Origin: Chitinophagaceae bacterium
GTDB lineage: Bacteria; Bacteroidota; Bacteroidia; Chitinophagales; Chitinophagaceae
Direction: 5' to 3'
Length of the DNA: 64,000 nt
Assembly: GCA_947458275.1 (NCBI GenBank)
Contig: CANGYR010000001.1
Location: 186,001-250,000, forward strand
In this document: positions 27,393-37,126 of the stretch, one piece after another
Layout of the letters: each line of letters begins with the position of its first letter
Numbering within the stretch: position 1 is the first letter of the stretch
Translations under genes and position numbers: made by a program
The notes under the pieces: model-generated
What the model saw: the letters and a program-made list of their open reading frames with translations, nothing else
The model's database searches: none
What the model was told of the DNA's origin: nothing

Positions 27393-30239
27393 TTATACAT
27401 ACAGCGAGGTATATCCTCGCTTTTTCTTTTTCATTTCTTCAGGAGTGCCGGCAAATACGAGATTGCCACCGCCGACTCCCGCTTCCGGACCCAGATCAAT
27501 CACCCAGTCGCAACTTTTAATCACATCTGTATTGTGTTCAATGACTATAATGGAATGCCCCTGCTCAATCAACGCATTAAAAGAAGTAAGCAGTTTTTTT
27601 ATATCATGAAAATGCAACCCCGTTGTTGGCTCATCAAAAATGAATAGCATACTGCCCTGTGATTTTCCTTTGCCTAAAAATGAAGCCAGCTTTATTCTTT
27701 GTGCTTCCCCGCCACTCAATGTATTGGAAGACTGTCCGAGTTTCACATATCCCAGACCCACATCACTCAACGGCTGAAGTCCTTTTGCAACAGATGCTCC
27801 GGATTTGGCATCTTCATTGAAAAAAGCAATAGCCTCATCAACACTCATTTGCAACAAGTCGTGGATGTTTTTTCCATTATAAACGACTTCCAGTACTTCT
27901 TCTTTAAACTTTTTTCCTTTACACACCTCACATTCCAGATGCACATCCGCGAGGAATTGCATTTCTACAATTTGCTCACCCTCTCCCTTGCAAGCATCAC
28001 ACCTGCCTCCATCAACATTAAAAGAAAAATGTTTGGGCATGAATCCTCTGGTCTTACTCAAAGGCTGACGTGCATACAAATCTCTGATATCGTCATACAC
28101 TTTAATGTAAGTCACCGGATTACTTCTGCTCGATTTACCAATCGGATTCTGATCTACCAGTTCTATCTGTTTGATCCAGTCAATATCACCTTTTATGGCA
28201 TGAAATAGTCCCGGCTTTTCGGAAGATTCTCCCTTGAGCTTTTTCAAAGCCGGATAGAGTATCTGTTTTACTAAAGTTGTTTTTCCGCTGCCACTTACCC
28301 CGCTGACTGCACACAGTACATTCAAAGGAAACTCAACCGTAATATTTTTCAGATTGTTTTGAACAGCGCCTTCAACAATGATTCTTCTTGTCCATTTTCT
28401 CGCAAAAGACGGAGGGGATATACTCAATTCACCGGAAAGATATTTTCCGGTCAGACTCTTTTTGTCTTTTTTAATTTCTGCATAGGAACCGGTTGCAATC
28501 ACCTCTCCACCCAAATGGCTGGCCAAAGGACCCATGTCTATGATGTGATCCGATTCTTTCATCATCATCTCATCATGCTCTACTACCACAACAGTATTTC
28601 CCAGATCTCTCAATTCTTTTAATACAGCAATCAATCTCTCTGTATCTCTGCTATGCAATCCTATGGATGGCTCATCGAGTATATATAATGAGTTGGTAAG
28701 ATTACTTCCCAGACTTCGGGTGAGTTGAATACGCTGGCTTTCTCCACCGCTGAGCGTATTGGCCAGGCGGTTAAGAGAAAGATAACCCAATCCTACATCA
28801 AGCAATGTTTTTAGTCTGTGATGTATTTCAAGCAACAATCTTTTTGCTACCTTCTCATCATAGGGACTGAGTTGAAGAGTGTCAAACCATTGTAATAATT
28901 CATCCGCAGGCCATTCGCATAACTCACCAATATGTTTGTTGTTAATTGTAACATACAAAGCTTCCTTGCGCAAACGATATCCGCCGCAGTCGGGACAAGC
29001 TGTTCTTCCCCGATATCTGCTCAGCAACACCCGATACTGTACTTTATATAAATTTTGCTCAACCTCTTTGAAGAAATCATTGATACCATAAGCATGTTTA
29101 TTCCCGTTCCACAAATCATTCAACTGAGCCGTAGTTAAATCCATGATGGGTTTATGTACAGGAAAATCAAATTTGGCCGCCGCTTTGATGAAAGCTTTTT
29201 TCCAGGAGCTAAGTTTCTCGCCTTTCCAGGGAGCTACCGCATCTTCATAGAGACTTAATCCTTGATTCGGAATGATCAAATCTGGATCAATACCCAACAC
29301 CTGAGAAAAACCCTCACAAGTAGGACATGCGCCGAATGGATTATTAAATGAAAATAAATTCGGAACCGGCTCTTCAAATTGCAAGCCGTCCAATTCAAAT
29401 TTATTGCTGAAGGATAAAGTTTCATGCCCATTTACTTCCAGTTGCATCATTCCATCTCCTTCATAAAAAGCTGTAGAAACAGAATCCGCCATTCTGTGTT
29501 TATCATCGTCATCAAATTCTTTGACAACAATTCTGTCTATTAATACAAACGCTTCCTTGTTGGTTGCTTTCGCATCATTTTTTAAAATGGTATTGATTTT
29601 TTTGTCTTCCAATAAATCTTCAATTCTGAATATTTCTCCTTTTATATATAATCTAGAAAATCCTTTCTGCAATAAAATATTCAGCTCTTCCGTTATATTC
29701 CTGTTATGATGCGATTTGAATGGAACCAGCATCAATACTTTATCACCGGAATGTAGTGAAGCTATAGCACTTACTACATCTGCTACATCATCTTTTTTCA
29801 CTTCTCTTCCGGTGATGGGAGAGATGGTTTTACCGATACGCGCGAAAAGCAGTCGCAGATAATCGTATATCTCAGTCATACTGCCAACAGTACTTCTTGG
29901 TGTACGGGTGATGACTTTTTGTTCTATTGCAATAGCAGGACAAAGTCCGTTGATATAATCAACCTGAGGCTTATTCATTCTTTGCATGAACTGCCTGGCA
30001 TAGGCACTGAGACTTTCGGCGTAGCGTCTTTGCCCTTCGGCAAAAAGTGTATCAATGGTGAGAGAAGATTTGCCGGAGCCGGAAACGCCCGTTACTACTG
30101 TGAATTTATTTCGTGGTATCGTAACCGTTATGTTCTTAAGATTGTGTACGGACGCACCTACAATCTCAATGCCATCAACGTGCGATAGAGCTGTTTTCTT
30201 TTCGGTATTTTTCTGTTTTACACCCATATTGATTGGCAA
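27393..30239 (-). CDS. uvrA: Excinuclease ABC subunit A (second copy)
   Basis: A 948-residue UvrA paralogue with the full set of features: Walker A GVSGSGKSS and GVSGSGKTT, LSGGESQR and LSGGEAQR signatures, and zinc cysteines in CPTCEGFS, CPDCGGYRL, CDACKGEG and CEVCKGKKF. The region between the first Walker A motif and the signature has the length expected for the UvrB-binding and insertion domains, so it is not a short UvrA2 that lacks the UvrB-binding domain. Two UvrA genes are frequent in Bacteroidota. Its 3' coding end overlaps the terminator of the convergent DUF4293 gene. Confidence 0.95.
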   Translation of the reverse strand: MPINMGVKQKNTEKKTALSHVDGIEIVGASVHNLKNITVTIPRNKFTVVTGVSGSGKSSLTIDTLFAEGQRRYAESLSAYARQFMQRMNKPQVDYINGLCPAIAIEQKVITRTPRSTVGSMTEIYDYLRLLFARIGKTISPITGREVKKDDVADVVSAIASLHSGDKVLMLVPFKSHHNRNITEELNILLQKGFSRLYIKGEIFRIEDLLEDKKINTILKNDAKATNKEAFVLIDRIVVKEFDDDDKHRMADSVSTAFYEGDGMMQLEVNGHETLSFSNKFELDGLQFEEPVPNLFSFNNPFGACPTCEGFSQVLGIDPDLIIPNQGLSLYEDAVAPWKGEKLSSWKKAFIKAAAKFDFPVHKPIMDLTTAQLNDLWNGNKHAYGINDFFKEVEQNLYKVQYRVLLSRYRGRTACPDCGGYRLRKEALYVTINNKHIGELCEWPADELLQWFDTLQLSPYDEKVAKRLLLEIHHRLKTLLDVGLGYLSLNRLANTLSGGESQRIQLTRSLGSNLTNSLYILDEPSIGLHSRDTERLIAVLKELRDLGNTVVVVEHDEMMMKESDHIIDMGPLASHLGGEVIATGSYAEIKKDKKSLTGKYLSGELSISPPSFARKWTRRIIVEGAVQNNLKNITVEFPLNVLCAVSGVSGSGKTTLVKQILYPALKKLKGESSEKPGLFHAIKGDIDWIKQIELVDQNPIGKSSRSNPVTYIKVYDDIRDLYARQPLSKTRGFMPKHFSFNVDGGRCDACKGEGEQIVEMQFLADVHLECEVCKGKKFKEEVLEVVYNGKNIHDLLQMSVDEAIAFFNEDAKSGASVAKGLQPLSDVGLGYVKLGQSSNTLSGGEAQRIKLASFLGKGKSQGSMLFIFDEPTTGLHFHDIKKLLTSFNALIEQGHSIIVIEHNTDVIKSCDWVIDLGPEAGVGGGNLVFAGTPEEMKKKKRGYTSLYV
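27404..27431 (+). terminator. Intrinsic terminator of DUF4293 gene, inside uvrA 3' end
   Basis: GCGAGG and CCTCGC pair around a 5-nt loop and are followed by TTTTTCTTTTTC. It starts 33 nt behind the DUF4293 stop, and all of it lies within the last codons of the convergent uvrA, where the T-tract becomes a lysine-rich stretch (KKKR). Confidence 0.75.
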
Positions 30240-30369
30240 AAATAGCCATAGAATGCGGTTAATACGTTAAAAATACTCTCTTCTGATAAAAATACTGCGT
30301 ATTTCTACTTATGCTTTTCGAGCACTAGTACTCGATTTTCCGTTTTAACCAAAAAAATTATTAAAATTA

Positions 30370-30400
30370 TTTGGACGCGGAAATTTTAACTATACCTTTA
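30370..30400 (+). promoter_or_regulatory. Promoter of the ECF sigma factor gene
   Basis: TTTG at 30370-30373, a 19-nt spacer, then TACCTTTA at 30393-30400 (seven of eight matches to TAnnTTTG if the N positions are free). It lies 121 nt upstream of the start codon, so the leader would be about 115 nt. Confidence 0.5.
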
Positions 30401-30521
30401 CAGTACCAATATCCAATGTAAGTGAAAAGCCGACGATGCACTCTCAAAAGTCTTCTACGCAGTCTCTCCCAAGTTGGACAAATCCAAACAAAAGTCCTTA
30501 ACCATTTAAACTGTAGAAGCC

Positions 30522-31103
30522 ATGAATTCCTTAAAAAACCACACAGACCAAGAATTAGTTCAAATGTTCATGAACGGAAATTCAGACGCCCTTACTCCAC
30601 TGGTAGAGCGTTACAAAAACAAAATTTACACATCTATTTACTTGCTGGTAAAAGACAAATATCTTGCTGAAGATATTTTTCAAGATGTTTTCATCCGCAT
30701 CATCGACACTTTGAAAGGCGGTCGTTACTCAGATGAAGGAAAATTCCTTCCTTGGGCAATGCGCATCGCTCACAATATGTGTGTAGATCATTTCAGAAAA
30801 GTAAAACGCGGTCCAAGCATCAAAACAAGCGAAAACCACGACATATTTGAAGTATTGAATTTCTCTGAAGCCGGTACTGATGTAAAAATCATGGCCAACC
30901 AAAGCCAGGAAAAAATCAGAAAAATGATTGACCTGCTTCCTGAAGATCAAAGAGAAGTAATCATCCTGCGTAATTATGCAGACCTTAGCTTTAAAGAAAT
31001 TGCTGAACTTACCAACTGCAGCATCAATACAGCTCTCGGAAGAATGCGTTATGGTTTAATCAACCTGCGTAAAATGATGACAGAAAAACAAATTGCTCTA
31101 TAA
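30522..31103 (+). CDS. ECF-type RNA polymerase sigma factor
   Basis: A 193-residue sigma-70 family protein. Region 2 is seen at about 25-95 (YLAEDIFQDVFIRIIDTLK and LPWAMRIAHNMCVDHFRK), and region 4 at about 135-185 (LPEDQREVIILRNYADLSFKEIA, then the recognition helix in NCSINTALGRMRYGLINLRK). No anti-sigma factor or TonB-type receptor follows, so it is an orphan here. The gene has its own promoter candidate and a strong terminator, implying a monocistronic unit. Confidence 0.9.
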   Translation: MNSLKNHTDQELVQMFMNGNSDALTPLVERYKNKIYTSIYLLVKDKYLAEDIFQDVFIRIIDTLKGGRYSDEGKFLPWAMRIAHNMCVDHFRKVKRGPSIKTSENHDIFEVLNFSEAGTDVKIMANQSQEKIRKMIDLLPEDQREVIILRNYADLSFKEIAELTNCSINTALGRMRYGLINLRKMMTEKQIAL

Positions 31104-31138
31104 GATAAAAACTACATTATAATCTCTTATTGAACCCG

Positions 31139-31178
31139 GCGAATTCTCTTTAGTATTAAAGAGAATTCGCTATTTTTT
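31139..31178 (+). terminator. Strong intrinsic terminator behind the sigma factor gene
   Basis: A perfect 14-bp stem (GCGAATTCTCTTTA and its complement) with a 4-nt loop, followed by TATTTTTTAT. The last stem base is also the first base of the dsbD stop codon on the other strand. Confidence 0.85.
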
Positions 31179-33134
31179 ATCCCTGAATGTCTGAAGACCG
31201 CATTCAAGCCATTTGAGATATTCTTTTGCATTAGGTGTATATCCTACCGGATTGCTGAGTAATTGTTCATCAGTACTTATGATTACATAAAGTGGCTGTG
31301 CATTGCTGGAGAAATTTTCTGTTTCAAATGTAGCCCATAAATCTCCCACCTTTTCTATTTCCTTTTCTGTTTTTTCTTTGGTAGTGTAAGTAAATTGTTT
31401 CTCTGCAGGTAATTCTTTTTTATCATCTACATAAAGTGAGACAACAATAAAATTTTCTTTCATCAATTTATAAACCTCCGGATCAGTCCATACATTTTCC
31501 TCCATCCTTCTGCAATTCACACAGGCATACCCTGTAAAATCCAGGAGCAAAGGTTTGTTTTGGGCTCTTGCCATTTTCAAACCCTCCTCATAATCTTTGG
31601 TGCAATTAAGACTCAATATGCACTCATTTTTTTGCGTATACACGCTGTAGTATAAAGGAGGTGGAAATCCGCTGATCAATTTTAGATTGGCCCATGAAGT
31701 ATTGGTTAATCCCGGAATAAGATAGATGGTAAAAACAAGTATCAATGTTGCCAGCATTTTCCTCGCTAATCCAATTTTAGCATTCGGCGTATCATGCGAA
31801 AATTTAATTTTTCCAAATAGATACAGAGACAATCCAAGCCCGATGATTATCCAAATACCTATAAAGATTTCTCTTTTTAAAAGGCCCCAGTGCTTTACCA
31901 AATCAGCATTGGATAAAAACTTGAATGCAAGCGCGAGCTCCAGAAATCCCAGTACAATTTTTACCGAATTCAGCCAGCCACCGGATTTAGGCAAAGAATT
32001 CAGCCAGTTGGGGAATAATGCAAATAAAGCAAAAGGCAATGCCAGTGCCAATCCAAATCCGGCCATACCGGATGTCAGCTGAACCGCACCTCCGTCTGAT
32101 GAAAGAGAGCCTGCCAGTAAAGAGCCTAATATAGGACCGGTACAGGAGAAAGATACCAGAGCTAAAGTTAGCGCCATGAAAAAGATGCCCATCACATTCC
32201 CTACACCAGCTTTACTGTCGCTCCCTGTTGATAAAGATGCCGGAAGGTTTATTTCATATAATCCAAAAAAAGACAACGCGAAAAAGATGAATGTAACAAA
32301 GAAGAAAATATTCAGGTACACATTGGTAGAAATATTATTCAATATTTCAGGATTCATGGAATCCAGAAAATGAAAAGGAAGACTAAGCAGTATGTAAATC
32401 AAAAAGATAAAAAAGCCATACAGCATTGCGTTTGAAATGCCCGCCTTTCTGCTCGTTGCCTTTTTGGTAAAAAAAGATACGGTAAGCGGAATCATTGGAA
32501 AAACGCAGGGTGTAAAAATGGCCAGTAGCCCGCCGAAAAATCCTAAAAGAAAAAGGGATAGCAGTCCTTTAGATTTGGTATTAGTCTCTGCAGCATCTGA
32601 AATGCCACAGTCAGACAAAGGATGGTTGCTATCTATTGAAGGAATAAGAACTCTGACAGAAGATTTTTTTGTAGCAGAAGAGTCAAGCGCTACTGTAATC
32701 TTTTCTTCTTCCTGTAAGAAATTAGTTTCGTCAGCTACTTCATAGCTTAACAACAATTTGAAAGTGGAGATACGCTTCTCTCCTATATCAATAACCTGCG
32801 TGATTTCAATTTGATCAAATGCAGCTGATTTGTCTGTATTATCAAAAACCGGATCCTTAAAATGTTGAAAGGAAGATGTAATGTTAGATTTATCAGTCAA
32901 TATTATGCCATCATTGGACGATAAGATTAAACCCGCCAATTGATCCGCTTCATTTTTTTCATAAAGATGCCAGCCACTTTTTATAGTACCCTTTAGCCGA
33001 ATTTCATAAAGCCGGTCTGATTTTTTTGTATGACTAGTCTCCCATTTTACAATAAGACTGTCCTCAGCAAAAACATTTTGAGTGAAAAGAGTTGAAAGAA
33101 AAAATAAATAGAAAATTACTCTGTATAAATTCAT
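31170..33134 (-). CDS. dsbD: Protein-disulfide reductase DsbD
   Basis: Carries reducing power from cytoplasmic thioredoxin across the inner membrane. The start at 33134 gives a signal peptide (MNLYRVIFYLFF...); fifteen more codons are open upstream to 33179. An N-terminal DsbD-alpha-like domain (about 25-150) is followed by eight hydrophobic segments with the beta-domain cysteines in FTPCVFPMIP and SCTGPILG, and a C-terminal thioredoxin-fold gamma domain with active site CVNC in GYACVNCRRMEE. The alpha domain lacks the usual cysteine pair; the matching position reads VADETNFLQ. A separate alpha protein with both cysteines is encoded just upstream. Confidence 0.9.
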   Translation of the reverse strand: MNLYRVIFYLFFLSTLFTQNVFAEDSLIVKWETSHTKKSDRLYEIRLKGTIKSGWHLYEKNEADQLAGLILSSNDGIILTDKSNITSSFQHFKDPVFDNTDKSAAFDQIEITQVIDIGEKRISTFKLLLSYEVADETNFLQEEEKITVALDSSATKKSSVRVLIPSIDSNHPLSDCGISDAAETNTKSKGLLSLFLLGFFGGLLAIFTPCVFPMIPLTVSFFTKKATSRKAGISNAMLYGFFIFLIYILLSLPFHFLDSMNPEILNNISTNVYLNIFFFVTFIFFALSFFGLYEINLPASLSTGSDSKAGVGNVMGIFFMALTLALVSFSCTGPILGSLLAGSLSSDGGAVQLTSGMAGFGLALALPFALFALFPNWLNSLPKSGGWLNSVKIVLGFLELALAFKFLSNADLVKHWGLLKREIFIGIWIIIGLGLSLYLFGKIKFSHDTPNAKIGLARKMLATLILVFTIYLIPGLTNTSWANLKLISGFPPPLYYSVYTQKNECILSLNCTKDYEEGLKMARAQNKPLLLDFTGYACVNCRRMEENVWTDPEVYKLMKENFIVVSLYVDDKKELPAEKQFTYTTKEKTEKEIEKVGDLWATFETENFSSNAQPLYVIISTDEQLLSNPVGYTPNAKEYLKWLECGLQTFRDKK

Positions 33135-33188
33135 AAAGAGATGAATTAACAAATTCCGGAATTGCAGAAATTTGCTCAAAGGTAGAAT

Positions 33189-33650
33189 TTATTTTCCTGC
33201 AACTTTTATGGAAAATGGCACATCTTTCGGAGGGAGACATTTTTTGTCATTACAAACCATATAGGTCATGGTGCCCTTCACAACAGTAGATGCAGATGAT
33301 TTCAGATTTATTTTCTGTACAAAATCAACTTTATTGCTGTAAAAACGAAGAGTAGATTTGAAATTGGGGTCGTAGGAGGTCTCAAGCTTTCCCACTTCTT
33401 TAACCGAACCATCCAATTTCACCAAAGGATTTTTAGAAAAGATGAATGAGGTGGGTTCAGGACCATTCCCCGCATTCTGAGCATATATATGCCACTTATC
33501 GGCTATGGTTGCGGTGATGTGGAGTTCGTATGACTTAGCGGATATTTTTTTTGCAGTATAAGTCCAGCTAACCGGATTTTCAATCTGTGCAGAAACTGAT
33601 TGAACAAAAAATATAAAAGCTGTAAAGAATGAAAAGATAAATTTTTGCAT
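33189..33650 (-). CDS. Stand-alone DsbD-alpha-like thiol protein
   Basis: A 153-residue secreted protein: signal peptide to about residue 21, then an immunoglobulin-like DsbD N-terminal domain. The VCNDKKCLPP motif near residues 133-142 matches the redox-active cysteine pair of the DsbD alpha domain. It lies directly upstream of dsbD, whose own alpha domain has lost that pair, so the two products probably form one electron-transfer system with this protein as the periplasmic outlet. That role is inference; the family and the cysteines are seen. Confidence 0.82.
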   Translation of the reverse strand: MQKFIFSFFTAFIFFVQSVSAQIENPVSWTYTAKKISAKSYELHITATIADKWHIYAQNAGNGPEPTSFIFSKNPLVKLDGSVKEVGKLETSYDPNFKSTLRFYSNKVDFVQKINLKSSASTVVKGTMTYMVCNDKKCLPPKDVPFSIKVAGK

Positions 33651-33760
33651 AACTAAAAGCTTTTGATTCTAATTAAATACAGTATTAATTAAACCGTATG
33701 AGATACAAAAATATTACTAACCAGGGGTAACCGCTGTTAAAGTTTGTTAATAATAGGATA

Positions 33761-34432
33761 TCAGGCAACTCCCAGTAAACTTTTGAAAACAGATATGCCG
33801 TCAGTATTTCCCAATGCTGAGCTACAAGCCCGCTCCGGATGGGGCATCATCCCAAATACATTCCTACCGGCATTGGTAATCCCTGCGATATTGTCCAATG
33901 CTCCGTTAGGATTACCCGAAGGCACCACCGAGCCCGATGCATCACAATATTGATAGATAATCTGATTGTTTTCGTGCAGTTGTTTCAAAGTAGCCTCATC
34001 AGCAAAATATCTTCCCTCTCCGTGGGCAACCGGTATTTTCAATACAGAGTTATTGTCTTTCGAAGGCTGCTTGATATATACATTTTTACAGATAAACTTG
34101 CGGTGATCATTTTTCAGCAATACACCGGGCAACAATCCGCTTTCACATAGAATCTGAAATCCGTTACAAACACCCAGTACCTTACCGCCGTCTTGTGCAA
34201 AGGAAATAACACGCTCCATCATCGGGCTGAATCTGGCGATGGCTCCGCATCTCAGATAATCACCATAACTAAACCCTCCGGGCAAAACAATACAATCTGA
34301 TGTAGAAAACATGCTAATGTCTTTGTCCTTATGCCAGAGCGGAATTACTTCCTGCCCCAGATCATTTTGAAGCGCCTCTATCATGTCTCTGTCACAATTT
34401 GACCCCGGAAAAACTACAACACCAAATTTCAT
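33761..34432 (-). CDS. purQ: Phosphoribosylformylglycinamidine synthase subunit PurQ
   Basis: Glutamine amidotransferase subunit of FGAM synthase in purine synthesis. The 223-residue protein has the class I triad: the nucleophilic cysteine in [12 protein letters not shown] and the His-x-Glu in [16 protein letters not shown] at the N terminus and the FSYGDYLR block are typical. A separate PurQ implies the small-subunit FGAM synthase (PurS, PurL) system, but those partners are not in this window. It follows the DUF6427-like gene by 61 nt on the same strand. Confidence 0.95.
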   Translation of the reverse strand: MKFGVVVFPGSNCDRDMIEALQNDLGQEVIPLWHKDKDISMFSTSDCIVLPGGFSYGDYLRCGAIARFSPMMERVISFAQDGGKVLGVCNGFQILCESGLLPGVLLKNDHRKFICKNVYIKQPSKDNNSVLKIPVAHGEGRYFADEATLKQLHENNQIIYQYCDASGSVVPSGNPNGALDNIAGITNAGRNVFGMMPHPERACSSALGNTDGISVFKSLLGVA

Positions 34433-34493
34433 TATGCTGAATATTTTATTGTCTTTAGATAAATTCCGGCAAATTTAATAAAACAATCCTTAT

Positions 34494-35480
34494 TTAGTGA
34501 GTTATATAAATATATCCCATCCAGAAAGCTAGTAAAACAAGCGCCCAGTGCGCCACCAGGGAAACCCATTTTTTTAAGGGAAATAGAAAAAATGCCGAAG
34601 CAAAGCAGGAAAAAGGGATTATCGAAAAGCGCCAGTTGCTTAACCCCTCCGGTCGATTCAGAAAAGGAACAACCAATGAAATAAGCATAAAAATATAAAT
34701 AATAGCCCAGGTATTTCTGGATTGTACTAGCAACCGTCTCATATTGTCCTGCACCCAATAAATGCCCAACAAAACAACGATTACAATAATCGTCAATGCT
34801 GCATATTCCGAGCCTGTTTTAAAGAAAGAAGGCAAACCGGAATCAAATAACTTGCTGAAATCAGGTTGCTTCTTGTCAAGAAGAAAATTATAAGAAAAAA
34901 AGAAATAATAAGGCGTTATGATTCCGGCAAATGCTATGATCCATTCGGAAAATCTAAACGGCCTCGTAATGGTTATTCCCATCAAAACGAGAAAAATAAA
35001 GGCTATAGAAGGGAAATAGAAAAAAGTAGTTACCCCCATCAATAACCCGATATTGTACAAGCTCGTTTTAGGATGGGGATTGTTCTGAAGATAACAAAGT
35101 TTAGTCAATATCCAGATAAGGAATGTTGAAGCAATCAATGAGGCTGAAAGACCGTACCATTTTGTAAAAACAGCCGTAAACAATAAATAACACATCCCGG
35201 TAAGATAGCTCGGGCGCGTCTGGAGGCGTTGGTTATTTACCAGCATGTTCAGCATGAGTGCCTGAATGAAAATTAATATGAAAGAAACAATGCTGAATAA
35301 AAGCGGAAAGCTTTTGGCTGCAAAAGAAAGTGTGTTTATCATAAAAAGATAAAACACTACATCCGTTTCTGCTTTTATGGGAGCAATGGGGTGCAGGAAC
35401 ATCGGCAGATAGAGCACAAATCCGTATACAAAAAGCAGGAAGTTGTTATATGGAATATTGGCCTTAAATGTACCTACCAT
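34494..35480 (-). CDS. Polytopic membrane protein (DUF6427-like)
   Basis: A 328-residue protein with about nine or ten hydrophobic segments spread over its length and no soluble domain. It resembles DUF6427 proteins of Bacteroidota, a family of unknown function often found beside purine or cell-envelope genes. It ends 61 nt from purQ and begins 5 nt after the end of the 518-residue gene, so the three are likely one transcript. No catalytic motif is recognised. Confidence 0.65.
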   Translation of the reverse strand: MVGTFKANIPYNNFLLFVYGFVLYLPMFLHPIAPIKAETDVVFYLFMINTLSFAAKSFPLLFSIVSFILIFIQALMLNMLVNNQRLQTRPSYLTGMCYLLFTAVFTKWYGLSASLIASTFLIWILTKLCYLQNNPHPKTSLYNIGLLMGVTTFFYFPSIAFIFLVLMGITITRPFRFSEWIIAFAGIITPYYFFFSYNFLLDKKQPDFSKLFDSGLPSFFKTGSEYAALTIIVIVVLLGIYWVQDNMRRLLVQSRNTWAIIYIFMLISLVVPFLNRPEGLSNWRFSIIPFSCFASAFFLFPLKKWVSLVAHWALVLLAFWMGYIYITH

Positions 35481-35485
35481 TATTT

Positions 35486-37042
35486 TTATAATTCAATTTT
35501 AGCAAACCCAATTTTTCCCAAATATACAAACGGAATAATCATTTGCGCAGAACCTATTTGTTTGGCAAGTCTGGGCATGAAATCATATCTACTCTCGGGA
35601 CTCTTTAAAGTAGCATATCTTCTTATTTCGCCATCCGGAAATAACCCATGGTTACTGATCACCTGTCTTGTTCGCTCTCTTTCAATAAAAAAGAATTTGA
35701 TTTCACCGGCCGAATTGAATGTGGAAAATGAAATAAAATTATCGTTGTCGACATCCATTTGCTTCTTTCTGATTAAGCTGTTCCACACCAGATTGAGGGA
35801 ACTGTCTATATTGGCTACAACAATATCATTTGAATAATACCGCACGGTTTGATTCAGCCCGAAATTATTGAAAGGTCGGTAGCCATAATACATATAAGGA
35901 TTGTACAGATAATAATCAGAAAAACCTCCCATCGGCATGTTGTTGAAAAAACCGCGATTCCACATATTGTTGTTTCCGATGGTTTCAGAATACGCATCTT
36001 CAGACAATATGATAAACCCGCCGTTTTTTTTCATTATTACGTTTTTGATGTTCAGGTTTTCATAATCAAATGAATACTGATAGGAAGTATTCGATTTACT
36101 TCTCAGAGAGTCAGAAAAAATATTATATGCCGTTTTGATTTGGGTAAAACTGTCGGTATCCAGCATCACGGTAAACAATCCGTCAAGTCGTTTCTTTCGA
36201 TTCATGTAACAAAATGAATTCAGGACAAACTTTTTGTTGAGATTATCCGCTTTTATGAAAAGTCCTTCCGTAAATTTTTTCTCTAAAGCAACTCTTTGAG
36301 TTAAGAAACTATCTACCCCTGACCGATGAACAAAAAAATCAATAGTTGTTATGCCGGAACCTCTTTTGCTATTCGTCTCTTTTGCATAAACATAATTTCC
36401 TCGGTTATCAATTGCCAGATCACTGTATGTCTCCGACCTTGAATCATAAGGAAATACCTGCCGGGTGCTGTCTGTTAACTGTAAATTTTCATCAAATACC
36501 CTTGCTGCAACAGCTATCTCATCATTTTTAATATTCCTTTTATAAATCAGAATTCGTTTTTTGTCTTCACTGTATGTGGTGGTATAAATTTTATTATCAG
36601 CAAAAAAGCCCACATTGGTGGTATCCAACACTTTTGGTTCACCTATTTTAGCTCCTTCAACATTTATCTTAACTGCATTGCAATAAACGATATTCTTCAC
36701 CTGAAACTGATAAACAAGAAAAAAATGACCGGGGTAATTAATAAAATCCATGTTAAATATCTTGTCCGGTAAAAAGTCCATCGGCACTGATTCAATCAAC
36801 CTCATGGAGTCATCATACTTGGTAAGGAAATGTTCTCTTGAAATGTTTTTATAAATAAGTACATTGCCCTTGAACTTTCCGAGTATTTCAAATCTGATAT
36901 TGCTGTTGTCGCTCCTGCTTATATCAGAAATTATAAAATTCTGGCCCTGTGAATTACTAAAACCAAAAACAAATAATATAAAAAAGAGATTTTTTATTTT
37001 TTTTATTCGGCAACTATTAAGAAGTGATATTACCTCAAGCAT
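35486..37042 (-). CDS. Secreted protein of unknown function
   Basis: I do not recognise this 518-residue protein. It has a signal peptide (after a polar lead-in, KKIKNLFFILFVFGFSNSQG, about residues 14-33) and no other membrane segment. The body is rich in beta-type alternation (FIISDISRSDNSNIRFEIL, then blocks with FxVxxF and DNxGNYVYA), which suggests a propeller-like fold. A Tyr/Asn/Gly/Met-rich stretch is at about 365-400 (YYLYNPYMYYGYRPF). It overlaps no neighbour and ends 5 nt from the DUF6427-like gene, with which it is probably co-transcribed. Confidence 0.7.
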   Translation of the reverse strand: MLEVISLLNSCRIKKIKNLFFILFVFGFSNSQGQNFIISDISRSDNSNIRFEILGKFKGNVLIYKNISREHFLTKYDDSMRLIESVPMDFLPDKIFNMDFINYPGHFFLVYQFQVKNIVYCNAVKINVEGAKIGEPKVLDTTNVGFFADNKIYTTTYSEDKKRILIYKRNIKNDEIAVAARVFDENLQLTDSTRQVFPYDSRSETYSDLAIDNRGNYVYAKETNSKRGSGITTIDFFVHRSGVDSFLTQRVALEKKFTEGLFIKADNLNKKFVLNSFCYMNRKKRLDGLFTVMLDTDSFTQIKTAYNIFSDSLRSKSNTSYQYSFDYENLNIKNVIMKKNGGFIILSEDAYSETIGNNNMWNRGFFNNMPMGGFSDYYLYNPYMYYGYRPFNNFGLNQTVRYYSNDIVVANIDSSLNLVWNSLIRKKQMDVDNDNFISFSTFNSAGEIKFFFIERERTRQVISNHGLFPDGEIRRYATLKSPESRYDFMPRLAKQIGSAQMIIPFVYLGKIGFAKIEL

Positions 37043-37126
37043 GACTTTAAAATATGGTATGGTAAAATTACAACAAAACGCAACTACCTTTATTGAAACA
37101 ATCCGTTAAATAATTTGTTTGAATAA

